Part shown: positions 1 through 9,263 of the stretch, in pieces | How positions within the stretch are numbered: position 1 is the stretch's first letter | How the letters are laid out: every line of letters begins with the position of its first letter | NCBI RefSeq assembly: GCF_001902295.1 | Contig: NZ_CP018335.1 | Location: 3,162,001-3,226,000 of the forward strand | Reading direction: 5' to 3' | Source: Clostridium kluyveri | Lineage (GTDB): Bacteria > Bacillota > Clostridia > Clostridiales > Clostridiaceae | Length of the DNA stretch: 64,000 bases | The notes under the pieces: model-generated | Told to the model about the DNA's origin: nothing | The model's database searches: none | The model's input: only the letters and a program-made list of their open reading frames with translations | Position numbers and translations under genes: made by a program

Positions 1-206
1 TAATGAACTAAATTCTAATACATATATTTTTTAGAAATTTATCTCCATAATATTTCCTTTCAATATATCATTCTTTTATATTTATGCTTGCAATTTTTAT
101 ATTTATACATAAACTTTATACTTGTAGTATGTTAATATTCAAATATAATTTTATGACATTTAAAATTCTATTAAAATATAAGAATTAATAGACAACTTTT
201 ACTTTT

Positions 207-238
207 TTGATGTAAAAATTCTCATATTGTATTATAAT
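207..238 (+). promoter_or_regulatory. Candidate sigma-A promoter for murT-gatD
   Basis: TTGATG at 207-212 and TATTAT at 230-235 are 17 bp apart; TATAAT at 233-238 overlaps the -10. It lies just upstream of murT in an otherwise featureless AT-rich stretch (1-274), in which I see no other gene or structure. In DNA this AT-rich, matches of this kind arise easily by chance. Confidence 0.35.
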
Positions 239-274
239 ATTTAAGAGTTACCTTAAAGCTTATATAGCTTACAT

Positions 275-1660
275 ATGATTAATGTGTCTGGACAAAGGGT
301 GGTGTGCAAGATTAATATAAATTCTTTTTTTAGTATTATTATTTGCAAAATTGTAATAAAATTATCAAAAATTTTATTTAAAGGGGGAAGTAATTTTCCT
401 GGAAAAGTTGCATTAAAATTAGATAAAAATATTTTAAAAACTGTATGTAATAACTATAAAATTATAATTATCACCGGTACAAATGGTAAAACTACAACTA
501 CAAGCATGATATATAATATACTAAAAGATGCAAAAAAATGTGTAATTACAAATAACACAGGAGCTAACATGCTTACAGGAATAGTATCCTGCTTTGTAGA
601 AAATTACTCATTTAAAAAATGCTGCAGCACAAAATATGCAGTAATAGAGTGTGACGAGGCAAATATACCCCTATTCACAAGCCATGTAATACCAGAGATT
701 ATAACTGTTACTAACTTATTTAGAGATCAACTGGACAGATACGGTGAGGTTTACTCCACATTAAACAAAATTATCCAGGGAATTGAAAAAGTTCCCCTTT
801 CAAATTTAGTTTTAAATGGTGATGAATCTCTGCTTGGCGATTTAAATCTACCAAATAGAACTATTTATTATGGATTTAATTGTTCTCTTACTAAAGGTAA
901 AACAGTATCCCTTAATTCTGATGCGAAGTTCTGCAAAAAGTGTAAAAGTCCTTACATGTATAATTTTCTTACATACAATCATTTAGGAGATTACTATTGC
1001 CCTGACTGTGGATATAAACGTCCTGAATTAGACTATACTTTAGATGAAATAAAGGAACAGACCCCAGAGGGTTCTCTTGTAATTATAAATGGAAAAGAAT
1101 ATTATATAAATCAACCTGGTACATATAATATGTACAATGCTCTGTGTGCATACTCTGTAGCTGTGGTATGTGATATACCTATTTCTAATATATACAATTC
1201 CCTAAAAAATCAAAAAAGTAGTTTTGGGAGACATGAAAACATAAAGATAGGGGATAAACAAGTTAAGATAATTTTGGTGAAAAATCCTGCAGGCTATGAT
1301 CAGGCTATAAATACCCTAAGTCTCGACAACAGAACCTTCAATCTAGTAGTACTTTTAAATGACAATTATGCAGATGGGAGAGATGTTTCCTGGATATGGG
1401 ATGTTAATTTTGAAAAACTATCCTCTTTAAATATAGATAAGATAATGATTTCCGGTATAAGACCTTATGATATGGCTGTAAGATTAAAAATCGCCGGCCT
1501 GCCAGATAAGAACTTTATAATCTCCGAGACCTATGAATCTCTTACTGAAGAAATAAAAAATTGCAAATTGAACACAGTATATGTACTCGCTACTTATACT
1601 GCCATGATAAACTTCAGAAAATTTCTCAATTTCAAAGGTTATATTAAAAAATTTTGGTAA
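275..1660 (+). CDS. murT: Lipid II isoglutaminyl synthase, Mur ligase subunit MurT
   Basis: With GatD it amidates the alpha-carboxylate of D-glutamate in lipid II on the cytoplasmic face of the membrane. The protein has a Mur-ligase P-loop GTNGKTTT at residues 68-75, a Cys4 zinc-ribbon insert (CKKC and CPDC, about residues 218-245) typical of MurT, and a C-terminal DUF1727-type domain. Length (461 aa) fits the family. The start is uncertain: the first ATG has no good Shine-Dalgarno, the first 12 residues look unlike MurT N-termini, and a GGGTGGTG stretch at 297-304 could serve a non-AUG codon near 311-317. Neighbour gatD follows after 27 bp, so the two are one operon. Confidence 0.93.
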   Translation: MINVSGQRVVCKININSFFSIIICKIVIKLSKILFKGGSNFPGKVALKLDKNILKTVCNNYKIIIITGTNGKTTTTSMIYNILKDAKKCVITNNTGANMLTGIVSCFVENYSFKKCCSTKYAVIECDEANIPLFTSHVIPEIITVTNLFRDQLDRYGEVYSTLNKIIQGIEKVPLSNLVLNGDESLLGDLNLPNRTIYYGFNCSLTKGKTVSLNSDAKFCKKCKSPYMYNFLTYNHLGDYYCPDCGYKRPELDYTLDEIKEQTPEGSLVIINGKEYYINQPGTYNMYNALCAYSVAVVCDIPISNIYNSLKNQKSSFGRHENIKIGDKQVKIILVKNPAGYDQAINTLSLDNRTFNLVVLLNDNYADGRDVSWIWDVNFEKLSSLNIDKIMISGIRPYDMAVRLKIAGLPDKNFIISETYESLTEEIKNCKLNTVYVLATYTAMINFRKFLNFKGYIKKFW

Positions 1661-1687
1661 AAATATTTCAATAAGGAGTTATATAAA

Positions 1688-2419
1688 ATGGAATTGAATA
1701 TATGTCACCTATATCCTGATTTACTAAATGTATACGGGGATTTAGGAAATATACTTATTTTAAAATACAGGGCACAAAAAAGAGGCATAAATGTAAACAT
1801 ATTTAACATATCGTTAGGAGATCCTTTTGATGAATCTAAATACGATATAGCTTTTTTTGGAGGCGGTCAAGATTATGAACAATCCATAGTATCTGAGGAT
1901 CTAGTTAAAAATAAAAGGGAAGGCATTTTAAATTACATTGAAAATGAAAATGTATTTTTATCGATTTGTGGAGGATACCAGCTTTTAGGAAAGTATTATT
2001 CTACTCCTCAAGGTGAAAAACTTTCCGGCCTTAATGTACTGGATATTTACACTGAAAGCGGTAATAAAAGATTTATAGGAAATACGGTAATATATAATGA
2101 ACGGTTTAATGAAACCTATGTGGGTTTTGAAAACCATTCTGGAAGAACTTATATTGGAGGCTTAGAGCCTCTTGGAAAAGTAATTGTAGGCTATGGAAAT
2201 AATGGTGAAGACGGTTATGAAGGGTGCATATATAAAAATTGTTTTTGTACATATTTTCATGGTTCTCTTCTTTCTAAAAATCCAGAATTGGCAGATAGAT
2301 TCATAAGTATAGCCCTTACAAAAAAATATGGTACCGTAACACTGGAACCTTTAGATGATGAATTGGAAATACATGCTAAAAATTTTATAATAACAAGGGA
2401 AACCAGGAGAAAATCATAA
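1688..2419 (+). CDS. gatD: Lipid II isoglutaminyl synthase, glutaminase subunit GatD
   Basis: Class I glutamine amidotransferase of the CobB/CobQ-like type. It releases ammonia from glutamine for MurT. The nucleophile is Cys94 in LSICGGYQLLG and the likely catalytic His is His191 in YFHGSLLSKNPE; both positions agree with the known GatD family. It is 243 aa, the usual length. AAGGAGTT lies 8 nt before the ATG. It forms a two-gene operon with murT and is followed at once by a hairpin terminator. Confidence 0.95.
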   Translation: MELNICHLYPDLLNVYGDLGNILILKYRAQKRGINVNIFNISLGDPFDESKYDIAFFGGGQDYEQSIVSEDLVKNKREGILNYIENENVFLSICGGYQLLGKYYSTPQGEKLSGLNVLDIYTESGNKRFIGNTVIYNERFNETYVGFENHSGRTYIGGLEPLGKVIVGYGNNGEDGYEGCIYKNCFCTYFHGSLLSKNPELADRFISIALTKKYGTVTLEPLDDELEIHAKNFIITRETRRKS

Positions 2420-2430
2420 CTTCCCCTGGT
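2402..2430 (+). terminator. Terminator of murT-gatD
   Basis: ACCAGGAGAA (2402-2411) pairs with TTCCCCTGGT (2421-2430) with one mismatch, followed by CTGTTTT. The left arm lies in the last gatD codons. Confidence 0.6.
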
Positions 2431-2445
2431 CTGTTTTCATATAAA

Positions 2446-2486
2446 AGGTGAAAGACATTAGAATATATTTCCATTCTCTTTCACCT
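2446..2486. terminator. Bidirectional terminator between gatD and clpB
   Basis: Perfect 10-bp inverted repeat AGGTGAAAGA / TCTTTCACCT (2446-2455 and 2477-2486). T-rich tracts follow on both strands, as expected between convergent genes. Confidence 0.65.
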
Positions 2487-2492
2487 AGCTGT

Positions 2493-5093
2493 TCAGTTTT
2501 TATCTAAATTTATATTAAAGTTGCCATCATAATCTACCTTTATAGCACATCCATTGTATATTTCCCCATTAATTATCTTCTTCGCTATAGATGTTTCAAG
2601 TACACTCTCTATATATCTTTTTAAAGGTCTGGCTCCATAAACGGGATCATATCCTTCCCTAACCATAACTTCCTTGGCACCCTCTTCTACACTTAAAGAA
2701 ATACTCTTGTCTTTAAGTCTATTTTCTATACTCCTTAAAAATATATCTATTATAGACTTAATTTCTTCTGTATTTAACGGTTTAAACATTATTATGTCGT
2801 CTAATCTATTTAAAAACTCAGGTTTGAATTTTAATCTCATTTCATTCATTACCCTATGTTTTATTTCTTCCTCTATTCCACTTTCCTTCTTATTTTCAAG
2901 CAGATAACTACTTCCTATATTGGATGTCATAATTATAATACAATTTTTAAAATCTACTACTTTACCCTGATTATCCGTAAGTCTTCCATCATCTAATATC
3001 TGCAAGAATACATTGAATACATCATCATGAGCCTTTTCAATTTCATCAAATAATATTACGCTGTAGGGTTTTCTTCTTACCGCTTCTGTAAGCTGCCCTC
3101 CTTCTTCATAACCCACATATCCTGGGGGAGCCCCTATAAGTCTGGAAACAGAATACTTTTCCATATATTCTGACATATCTATTCTGATTATATTTTCTTC
3201 ACTGTCAAACAATGTTCTTGCTAAAGTTTTTGCCAGCTCCGTTTTGCCTACACCTGTAGGTCCCAGGAATATAAAAGAACCTATAGGCCTTCCAGGATCT
3301 TTCATTCCTGCCCTAGCCCTTATTACAGCATTGGATACTGCTCTAACCGCTTCTTTCTGTCCTATAACTCTTTTTGAAAGTTCTTCTTCTAATTTAAGAA
3401 GCTTCTCTCTTTCTCTTTCTACCAGTTTGGAAACAGGTATTCCAGTCCATTTAGATACTATCTGTGAAATTTCCTGTTCTGTTACTTCTTCTTTTAGCAT
3501 TGCATTGTCATTATTTTCTTTTAGCTTTTCTTCCTCTTTTTCTATTTCCTTTTCTAGTCTTGGAACAACTCCGTATTTCAATTCTGCCATTTTATTCAAA
3601 TCATATTCTCTTTCTGCTTTTTCAATTTGTCCCTTTACTTCATCCAATTGCTCTTTTAAATTTCTAACTAAAGATATATTGGATTTTTCCATCTCATATT
3701 TTGAAGTGAGCTCATTGTCCTTATCTTTTAAATTACTCAGTTCTTTTTCCAAATCCTTAAGTCTCTCTATAGAGGCGGTATCCTTCTCTTTAGATAAGGC
3801 TTCTTTTTCAATTTGCAGCTGAAATATTTTTCTTTTAACACTGTCCATAACAGTAGGCATACTGTCAATTTCCGTTCTTATCATGGCACAGGCCTCATCA
3901 ATTAAATCTATGGCTTTATCTGGCAAGTACCTGTCTGTTATATATCTATCTGAAAGTTTAACCGCCGTTACAATAGCAGAATCATGAATTCTTATGCCGT
4001 GGTATATCTCAAATTTTTCTTTGAGACCCCTAAGTATTGAAATAGAATCCTCTAAATTAGGTTCGTCTATTACTACAGGTTGAAATCTTCTCTCTAAGGC
4101 TTTATCCTTTTCTATATACTTTCTGTATTCATCAAAAGTAGTAGCACCAATGCAGTGAAGCTCACCTCTTGCAAGCATTGGTTTGATTAGATTTCCTGCA
4201 TCCATAGACCCTTCTGTTTTTCCAGCTCCAACTATAGTGTGAATTTCATCTATAAACAATATTATTTTCCCCTGGCTTTTTTCAACTTCCTTAAGTACAG
4301 CTTTTAGTCTCTCTTCAAACTCTCCCCTAAATTTTGCTCCTGCAATCAACGCTCCCATGTCTAGTGAAAATATTATTTTATCTTTTAAGCCTTCTGGCAC
4401 ATCTCCTCTTACAATTCTCTCCGCTAATCCTTCGATTATAGCAGTCTTTCCTACCCCTGGTTCTCCTATAAGTACCGGATTATTCTTAGTTCTCCTTGAA
4501 ATTATTCTAACTACTCTTCTAATTTCTTCATCTCTGCCTATCACCGGATCTAATTTATGCTTCTTAGCTTCTTCTACTAGATTTCTTCCATACTTAACTA
4601 ATGCCTCGTAAGTTCCTTCAGGATCCTGGGTATCCACTCTTTGATTTCCTCTAATTAAGGTTAAGGCCTCTAAAAATCCATTCTTTGTTATATTAAACTT
4701 TTTTAAAATTCCTTCTACTTCTCTAGAACCACTTCCCATAATAGCCAGCATTACATGTTCTACACTTATATAAGAATCTTTAAATTTCTTAGTTATGTTT
4801 TCCGCCTTTATAAAAATTTCTTCAAACCTTCTGGTAGCATAAACCGAAGAACTTTGTGCACCTTCGCCTAATACTTTAGGCATTTTATTTAACACATCTT
4901 CAGTTGAGTTTACCAATGCTTTTACATCTACAGACATTTTCCCAAATATATTTGGAATTAAACCATTTTCCTCAAATACCAATGCTGAAAATAAATGAAT
5001 AACATCTATCTGTTGATGGTTATACCTTACAGCTATGCTCTGCGCACTATTTATTGCCTGCTGAACTTTAATAGTAAGTTTATCTATATCCAT
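2493..5093 (-). CDS. clpB: ATP-dependent disaggregase ClpB
   Basis: Hsp100 chaperone that threads aggregated proteins through a hexameric ring with DnaK. Order: Clp N-domain (1-145), AAA1 with Walker A GEPGVGKT near 206 and Walker B FIDEIHT, a long charged coiled-coil middle domain (about 410-525) that separates ClpB from ClpC/ClpA, then AAA2 with GPTGVGKT near 606 and the D2-small domain. Full length at 866 aa. The ATG has no adjacent Shine-Dalgarno; a strong GGAGGA lies 48 nt upstream with a hairpin in between (separate entry). No CIRCE or clear CtsR box is visible upstream. Monocistronic; 90 bp from the HTH-TPR gene on the same strand. Confidence 0.97.
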   Translation of the reverse strand: MDIDKLTIKVQQAINSAQSIAVRYNHQQIDVIHLFSALVFEENGLIPNIFGKMSVDVKALVNSTEDVLNKMPKVLGEGAQSSSVYATRRFEEIFIKAENITKKFKDSYISVEHVMLAIMGSGSREVEGILKKFNITKNGFLEALTLIRGNQRVDTQDPEGTYEALVKYGRNLVEEAKKHKLDPVIGRDEEIRRVVRIISRRTKNNPVLIGEPGVGKTAIIEGLAERIVRGDVPEGLKDKIIFSLDMGALIAGAKFRGEFEERLKAVLKEVEKSQGKIILFIDEIHTIVGAGKTEGSMDAGNLIKPMLARGELHCIGATTFDEYRKYIEKDKALERRFQPVVIDEPNLEDSISILRGLKEKFEIYHGIRIHDSAIVTAVKLSDRYITDRYLPDKAIDLIDEACAMIRTEIDSMPTVMDSVKRKIFQLQIEKEALSKEKDTASIERLKDLEKELSNLKDKDNELTSKYEMEKSNISLVRNLKEQLDEVKGQIEKAEREYDLNKMAELKYGVVPRLEKEIEKEEEKLKENNDNAMLKEEVTEQEISQIVSKWTGIPVSKLVEREREKLLKLEEELSKRVIGQKEAVRAVSNAVIRARAGMKDPGRPIGSFIFLGPTGVGKTELAKTLARTLFDSEENIIRIDMSEYMEKYSVSRLIGAPPGYVGYEEGGQLTEAVRRKPYSVILFDEIEKAHDDVFNVFLQILDDGRLTDNQGKVVDFKNCIIIMTSNIGSSYLLENKKESGIEEEIKHRVMNEMRLKFKPEFLNRLDDIIMFKPLNTEEIKSIIDIFLRSIENRLKDKSISLSVEEGAKEVMVREGYDPVYGARPLKRYIESVLETSIAKKIINGEIYNGCAIKVDYDGNFNINLDKN

Positions 5094-5147
5094 ACTACAA
5101 TTGGCTGCATAAAACTTTTCTTTAAGTTTTAATGCAACTATTCCTCC
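5094..5147 (-). promoter_or_regulatory. clpB leader: remote Shine-Dalgarno plus hairpin
   Basis: Read on the minus strand: GGAGGA (5147-5142), then a 12-13-bp stem TGCATTAAAACTT / AAGTTTTATGCA with a 6-nt loop and one bulge, then the clpB ATG at 5093. In the linear RNA the Shine-Dalgarno is 48 nt from the ATG. With the stem and its two flanking pairs folded the gap falls to about 13 nt. No alternative AUG, GUG or UUG start in frame exists between them. The same layout occurs at proA. Confidence 0.5.
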
Positions 5148-5183
5148 TTTCTCAAAATTAATTTTAAGAGATTATCATATCTA

Positions 5184-6443
5184 TTAAAAACCATATTTTT
5201 GGCCTAACTTTATAGCAAAATGAAAATATTTAATTGACTCTGAAACATCGCCCATATTATAATACATTTCTCCCATCTTTATATATCTTTTATATATTTT
5301 GGTGTTTGCAGCAAATTTAAGCAGCGTATCCAGTGATAGATTCATATACATCTCACCAAATTCAAAATTTCCTTGTTTTATAAGTATAACAGCTTTATAA
5401 TAATAAGCTCTCTCTATATACTCTACATTATCTAAGAATATAGCATAGTTTAAAACTACATCACATACCTTCTGTGCTTTATCCAAAACTTCGTTTTTTA
5501 TTAAAATATTTATAATCATGAGGTAAAATTTTACCAATTCTTTTATATTGTCTTTAGGATACATATCTTCTGCTTTAATCAAATAATGTACTGCTCTATC
5601 TTTCATGCCTAAAGCAAACAGAGCATAAGCATAATCAAATAGAGCTTTAGCTTTATCTCTTAGAGCATTACCATAAAACATATCTACCTTTTTTTCATAT
5701 TTTTCAAACTCCCCTATATTGGTTTTAAGGGAAAGAAGCGCCATTAAATGATATATTTTTGCCTTCTTTATATCTTCATCTAAAAAATCCATTAAGCCTA
5801 TAATCCTATTGACAATCTCATGAGATTTTTCATAGTTATTCATCTCAAAATAACACATGGCTTGATAATAAAGAACCCTTACCAAAAGCTCTTTATTATC
5901 AATTTTCAACCCAATATCTATAGCATTATTATAATAATTTACAGCATGTAAAAATTCCCTACACATAAAAAACCATTTAGCAATATCTATATAGTATACT
6001 ACTGATCTTTCATAAGAAAAACATTTCTGTAAATAATAATAATAATTATGTATTATATGTTGTGCTTTTTCTAATTCTTCTTTATTCAAATAACAGTTAA
6101 ATAAAAGATGTAATATTTGAAAACATATATCACTATAATTGCCCTCTCTTGCAAATCTTAAATTATACTTTAAAGTGTCTTCGTGATCTTTTCTATCATT
6201 ACTTTTAACTATATCCTCTATATTTTTTACTATTTGATCTTTTATATCCTGTTTTAAATATAAAAGATCAACTTCAAGTTTATTGGCTATAAATTTTAAT
6301 ACCCATTCCTCGGGCTTTACCTTATCATTTTCAATACAACTCATTTTAGACACCGATATTTTCTTATCGCATAATTCTTTTAAGGTATATCCCCTATATA
6401 TTCTCGCCCTTTTAATTTTTTCTCCAGTAGAAAGTATCTCCAT
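5184..6443 (-). CDS. HTH-TPR transcriptional regulator (RRNPP-like), second of tandem pair
   Basis: 419 aa. An XRE-type helix-turn-helix occupies about residues 7-60 (starts MEILSTGEKIKRAR) and the rest is a helical array of TPR-like repeats (for example the segment around YYIDIAKWFFMCREF and later AIDIGLK). This architecture is that of peptide-responsive RRNPP regulators and of clostridial HTH-TPR regulators generally. It follows its paralogue after 19 bp, so they are probably cotranscribed; GGGTGAG precedes the ATG. No small propeptide gene is visible next to it. Target and ligand are unknown. Confidence 0.8.
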   Translation of the reverse strand: MEILSTGEKIKRARIYRGYTLKELCDKKISVSKMSCIENDKVKPEEWVLKFIANKLEVDLLYLKQDIKDQIVKNIEDIVKSNDRKDHEDTLKYNLRFAREGNYSDICFQILHLLFNCYLNKEELEKAQHIIHNYYYYLQKCFSYERSVVYYIDIAKWFFMCREFLHAVNYYNNAIDIGLKIDNKELLVRVLYYQAMCYFEMNNYEKSHEIVNRIIGLMDFLDEDIKKAKIYHLMALLSLKTNIGEFEKYEKKVDMFYGNALRDKAKALFDYAYALFALGMKDRAVHYLIKAEDMYPKDNIKELVKFYLMIINILIKNEVLDKAQKVCDVVLNYAIFLDNVEYIERAYYYKAVILIKQGNFEFGEMYMNLSLDTLLKFAANTKIYKRYIKMGEMYYNMGDVSESIKYFHFAIKLGQKYGF

Positions 6444-6462
6444 AATTACTCACCCGTTTTAT

Positions 6463-7767
6463 TTAAATCTCTTTCAATATTCCAATTTTTTTAAAAATAT
6501 TAACACCTTCATTTAAATATTTGGCTGCTTCCCTATCTCTTTTATTATCTATATAAAATTTCCCTAATATTATAGAAATATCACCAATCTCTTTAATATA
6601 ATCCATATTCTTTACAAAACTCAATGCACTGATAAGCGTATTTTCTGCTTCTTTTTTATTGGATTCAAGCATATCTATTCTAAATTTCAATAAATAATAA
6701 TATACTAAAGTTCTATCATTACCTTCGTCTATCCTTTCCATTATTTCCTGAAGAACTTTTTTAGAATTGGATATATCCTTTAATTTTATGTAATTCTCAC
6801 ATATATTTACAAGAGTTTCGATTATATTACCATCTTTAAGTTTTAATCTCAATTCTTTGGCCTTATTTAAATGTATAAAAGATTCTTCTATATTATCAAA
6901 TTCAAAAAAAAGCTTGCCCAAATTATTCTCAATCTTTGCAATGTTAACTATGTCATCTAATTTCTTATATACACTTAAGGTCTTTTTAGAATATTTTATA
7001 GCATTATCTATGTCGCCTCTTTTTTTATACTCCTCAGCTAATAGAAAAAGCGTTTTTGCATATTCTTTCTCATCATCCATTTGTTTGAATTTTTCCTTTG
7101 CCAGATAAGAATAATTTATAGCTTCTGGAATATTTTCTAATTTAAAATTCACACAAGCTATGTAATAATATATTTGTGCAAGTAAGAAATCATCTCCTAC
7201 ATTATTTTCCTTATATACTGTTTCCGCTTGTTGAAAATAACTTAACGAGGAATAATAGGCCTTCAGCTTCTTAGATATTTTTCCTAAATTCACAAAGGTA
7301 TTTATAGTTTCTTCATATTTATTGTCTTTTATAAATATAACATTTGCTGACAATAAAAATTGCTGTGCAATAGGATACTCCCCTTTGGCCATATGCACCA
7401 TGCCTCTTAAATATAGATTCTTTGCTTTTTTATATTCCAAAAAATATTTTTCAGCATAATATAAAGCCTTATCGATATATCCCTCTGATTGATTTAAATT
7501 TTCACTTATTATATAAGATTCAGCTATGTTTTCAAAATAAGTACAGATTTTTTCTGCTTGAGTTTCTTCTGACTCCATTAGATACTCAATGGAGGTCTTT
7601 AACTCAAATGCTAAATATTCTAATAAATCCATACTGGGATTTGACTTTCCGGATTCTACAAGGCTTATCTGACCCGGTGTAATTCTATCTCCTGCTAAAT
7701 CTTTCAAGGTCATATTGAGCTCTTTTCTTCTTCTTTTTATTTTCTCTCCTAAAGAAAGTATTTCCAT
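6463..7767 (-). CDS. HTH-TPR transcriptional regulator (RRNPP-like), first of tandem pair
   Basis: 434 aa from the chosen start. XRE helix-turn-helix at about residues 5-58 (MEILSLGEKIKRRRKEL..., QISLVESGKSNPS) followed by eight or more TPR-like helical hairpins (for example KAKNLYLRGMVHMAKGEYP, YSSLSYFQQAETVYKENN). The longest frame begins 14 codons upstream, but GAGGG sits 6 nt before the ATG at 7767, and that ATG matches the paralogue's start (MEILS.GEKIKR). Homology to the next gene is clear at the N-terminus, so the pair arose by duplication. Target unknown. Confidence 0.82.
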   Translation of the reverse strand: MEILSLGEKIKRRRKELNMTLKDLAGDRITPGQISLVESGKSNPSMDLLEYLAFELKTSIEYLMESEETQAEKICTYFENIAESYIISENLNQSEGYIDKALYYAEKYFLEYKKAKNLYLRGMVHMAKGEYPIAQQFLLSANVIFIKDNKYEETINTFVNLGKISKKLKAYYSSLSYFQQAETVYKENNVGDDFLLAQIYYYIACVNFKLENIPEAINYSYLAKEKFKQMDDEKEYAKTLFLLAEEYKKRGDIDNAIKYSKKTLSVYKKLDDIVNIAKIENNLGKLFFEFDNIEESFIHLNKAKELRLKLKDGNIIETLVNICENYIKLKDISNSKKVLQEIMERIDEGNDRTLVYYYLLKFRIDMLESNKKEAENTLISALSFVKNMDYIKEIGDISIILGKFYIDNKRDREAAKYLNEGVNIFKKIGILKEI

Positions 7768-7926
7768 ATATTCCCTCTTCCTTTGCCCTTGTGTTTTTAT
7801 TTTAACCATATTAAAATTTTACTAAATAACTATTTTAATTATATCATATTTTTAGGGATAAAAGAAAAAATTTTAACTATATTGGCATCAATACAGACTA
7901 TTTAGTACATAATAGTAAAAATACAG

Positions 7927-7964
7927 TATTAAAAGTGTATCATTTATATAATACACTTTTAATA
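7927..7964. terminator. Bidirectional terminator hairpin
   Basis: Perfect 14-bp stem TATTAAAAGTGTAT / ATACACTTTTAATA (7927-7940, 7951-7964) with a 10-nt loop, just downstream of the small YtxH-like gene on the minus strand. Confidence 0.7.
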
Positions 7965-7979
7965 TTACATTTGAAAACA

Positions 7980-8144
7980 TCATATTATAAAATTTGACAT
8001 TTTACCATATATGTTCCCCATACTGTTTCTTAAATATCTGGAAGTTCTTCTTATTCTCCTTCTAGTGTTTTTATCCAATTCAGGTGCTATCATCATACCC
8101 ACTGCTGTTCCAATTATAGCTCCTGCTACAAATTTTCCTTTCAT
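7980..8144 (-). CDS. Small YtxH-like membrane protein
   Basis: 54-residue reading frame. It begins MKGKFVAGAIIGTAVGMMIA, a glycine-rich hydrophobic segment, followed by PELDKNTRRRIRRTSRYLRN, a basic amphipathic tail. That hydrophobic glycine-zipper plus 'AP..G...R' layout is typical of short YtxH-domain proteins. AAAGGAAT precedes the ATG by 7 nt and a strong hairpin terminator follows the stop, both supporting a real gene. Function of YtxH proteins is poorly known (stress-linked in Bacillus). 162 bp without a gene separate it from the cyclase gene upstream. Confidence 0.7.
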   Translation of the reverse strand: MKGKFVAGAIIGTAVGMMIAPELDKNTRRRIRRTSRYLRNSMGNIYGKMSNFII

Positions 8145-8299
8145 CTAATTCATTCCTTTCATACTTTTTTATGAATTTATTTAAGCTCAAAATTCAGATA
8201 TCTAAAATAAGTAGTAAGCTATATTTTATTCTATATAGCATAGAATATGCAGTTTTAACTTTTTTAAACCAGTTAATTGTCAAAGGATATATAAGTAAA

Positions 8300-8330
8300 G
8301 CTGCTGCTATTCATCTAAAATAGCAGCAGC
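8300..8330 (-). terminator. Terminator overlapping the cyclase stop codon
   Basis: GCTGCTGCTAT (8300-8310) pairs perfectly with ATAGCAGCAGC (8320-8330), 11 bp with a 9-nt loop. The right arm on the plus strand encodes the last alanines of the cyclase. It is followed on the minus strand by TTTACTTAT. Confidence 0.6.
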
Positions 8331-8954
8331 CCTAATAGGTGCTCCATCGGAATTATTATATTTTATTGGAAGCGCACATAATGTGAATAATTCCTTGCCT
8401 ACTTTTTCTAAACAAGTCAAATTTTCCATAATAATCATATCTGTTTTATGAAGAAGTTTTTTATGTATGGTCAAATTTTCATCTGAAATGGGATCAACAC
8501 TTATCACATCTAACCCCACTCCCTTTTTTTTGCTGCAAATTAGATATTCACAGACTTCCTCTGTAATATAGGGATATTCTCCAAAATAAGAACTTGTACC
8601 CCATCGTTTATCCCAACCAGTATGAAATAAAATAAACTGTGCCCTGCGGGCTGTTTCTTTCACTTCATTAATATATTTCATGGTAATTCTTTCGCCTTCC
8701 TTTAAATCACTGCAATCAATTACAAGTGCTCTTCCTATAAATTGATTTACAGGAAAATAATTCAAGGTGATTCCATTTGGAAACAAATGAGCTGGGGAAT
8801 CCATATGTGTTCCAGTATGGGAAGACATGGTAAGTAGAGTTTCTTTAAAACCGTCTTTTTCATATATATTTGCAACTTTCAATTTAGGTGGTTCTGTGCC
8901 TGGATAAACTGGCATGAGTTCTGAAATAGTATGCGTTAAATCAATTATCTCCAA
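8307..8954 (-). CDS. Cyclase family protein (kynurenine formamidase-like, COG1878)
   Basis: 215 aa metal-dependent amidohydrolase of the cyclase/KynB fold. The conserved HTGTHMDSPAHL motif (His, His, Asp metal ligands; about residues 47-58) is present, as are the N-terminal DLTH..S and the PVYPGTEPP loop. Family members hydrolyse N-formylkynurenine, arylformamides or cyclic amides; the substrate here cannot be told. The start is TTG, 7-8 nt after AAGGAGGTC, with no competing ATG. It is the last gene of a three-gene minus-strand set with the DUF2164 and YczE-like genes. Confidence 0.85.
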   Translation of the reverse strand: MEIIDLTHTISELMPVYPGTEPPKLKVANIYEKDGFKETLLTMSSHTGTHMDSPAHLFPNGITLNYFPVNQFIGRALVIDCSDLKEGERITMKYINEVKETARRAQFILFHTGWDKRWGTSSYFGEYPYITEEVCEYLICSKKKGVGLDVISVDPISDENLTIHKKLLHKTDMIIMENLTCLEKVGKELFTLCALPIKYNNSDGAPIRAAAILDE

Positions 8955-8996
8955 GATAAGACCTCCTTCTCTTAAATAAATATCTCTTCAATTACT

Positions 8997-9233
8997 TCAA
9001 TATTTTTGTATTGACAGTAAGTCTTCAATTCTGTCGTTCATATACTTATAGGAATCATAAACTCCTTGATTATAAAATTCCGGTGCCAATTCTTCTATAA
9101 TAAATCTTAAAATAAGACCCGAAGCCAAATCACCTAATTCTTCTCCTCTTTCTTCCAAGAAATAATTTTTTATTAAAGAAATCATTTCTTCTTTTTTCTC
9201 TTTACTTAATTTAATTGTATTATTATTTCTCAT
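8997..9233 (-). CDS. DUF2164 family protein
   Basis: 78 aa, acidic, helical, with the family pattern: IKLSKEKKEEMI, then FLEERGEELGDLASGLILRFIIEELAP, then YNQGVYDSYKYMNDRIEDL. Function unknown. It lies 42 bp from the downstream cyclase gene and 30 bp from the upstream membrane-protein gene, so likely cotranscribed. Confidence 0.8.
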   Translation of the reverse strand: MRNNNTIKLSKEKKEEMISLIKNYFLEERGEELGDLASGLILRFIIEELAPEFYNQGVYDSYKYMNDRIEDLLSIQKY

Positions 9234-9263
9234 ATATACCTCCTATTATAGAGATTATTTCCC

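Noticed and set aside
3244..3822. Long open frames opposite clpB (192 aa and others)
   Set aside because: Antisense to a certain gene, no Shine-Dalgarno, serine/leucine-rich as expected from the complement of lysine/glutamate-rich coding sequence.
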